Part shown: in pieces, positions 63,846 through 64,000 of the stretch | Layout of the letters: each line of letters opens with the position of its first letter | Position numbering within the stretch: position 1 is the first letter of the stretch | Origin: Ovis canadensis | Taxonomy: Eukaryota; Chordata; Mammalia; Artiodactyla; Bovidae | Direction: 5' to 3' | DNA: 64,000 nucleotides | Assembly: GCF_042477335.2 (NCBI RefSeq) | Contig: NC_091246.1 | Coordinates: 213,589,501-213,653,500, forward strand | Program-made: the position numbers and the translations under genes | The notes under the pieces: generated by a model | Told to the model about the DNA's origin: nothing | Databases searched by the model: none | Seen by the model: the letters and a program-made list of their open reading frames with translations, nothing else

Positions 63846-64000
63846 TGCAAGAGGGGACAACATGATGAGATGGATGCCATCACTGACTCAATGGACGTGA
63901 GTTTGAGCAAACTGGGAGATGGTGAAGGACAGGGAAGCCTGGTGTGCTACAGTCCATGGGCTCGCAAAGGCTTGGACACGACTGAGCAACTGAACAAGAA
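63846..64000 (+). mobile_element. BovB 3' tail fragment at the right edge
   Basis: GATGAGATGGATGCCATCAC to GACACGACTGAGCAACTGAA, a second tail in the same orientation as the copy ending at 63492. Confidence 0.85.

Overview
This is a nuclear genomic window from a ruminant, most likely cattle or a close relative (Bos, Bison, Bubalus, with sheep or goat possible). The evidence is the dense load of pecoran retroposons (BovB LINEs, Bov-tA and BOV-A2 SINEs), cetartiodactyl CHR-type SINEs, and two complete mammalian genes. The species cannot be fixed from the sequence alone. By human synteny the locus matches 2q33.3, where NDUFS1 and EEF1B2 lie head to head.

Layout. Positions 1 to about 26,000 are intergenic: a mosaic of young ruminant retroposons, older L1, MaLR-type LTRs, MIR and L2 remnants, and AT-rich unique sequence, with no gene I can support. 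NDUFS1, on the minus strand, fills about 26,000-58,100. All 18 coding exons are present (27,067-55,507) and splice to an intact 727-residue protein with canonical GT/AG junctions, plus a non-coding first exon near 58,030-58,110. Its introns hold BovB fragments (all antisense to the gene), an almost complete Tigger1-like DNA transposon, and many SINEs. A CpG-rich bidirectional promoter lies at about 57,870-58,690. EEF1B2, on the plus strand, covers about 58,610-61,612: six coding exons give an intact 225-residue protein, with a TATA box and a 5'TOP start. Its introns host a box C/D snoRNA (SNORD51) and an H/ACA snoRNA (SNORA41). From 61,613 to the end is intergenic sequence with SINE and BovB pieces.

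How the parts fit. NDUFS1 supplies the 75 kDa iron-sulfur subunit of respiratory complex I. EEF1B2 supplies the nucleotide-exchange factor for the elongation factor eEF1A and carries snoRNAs that modify ribosomal RNA, so one promoter region serves energy production on one side and the translation machinery on the other. I found no undescribed gene system. The observations most worth checking are a candidate retrocopied mRNA 3' end inside an L1, a target site triplicated by successive insertions, the stacked insertions around 14-17 kb, the Tigger1 copy, and a possible orphan terminal exon near 6.2 kb.
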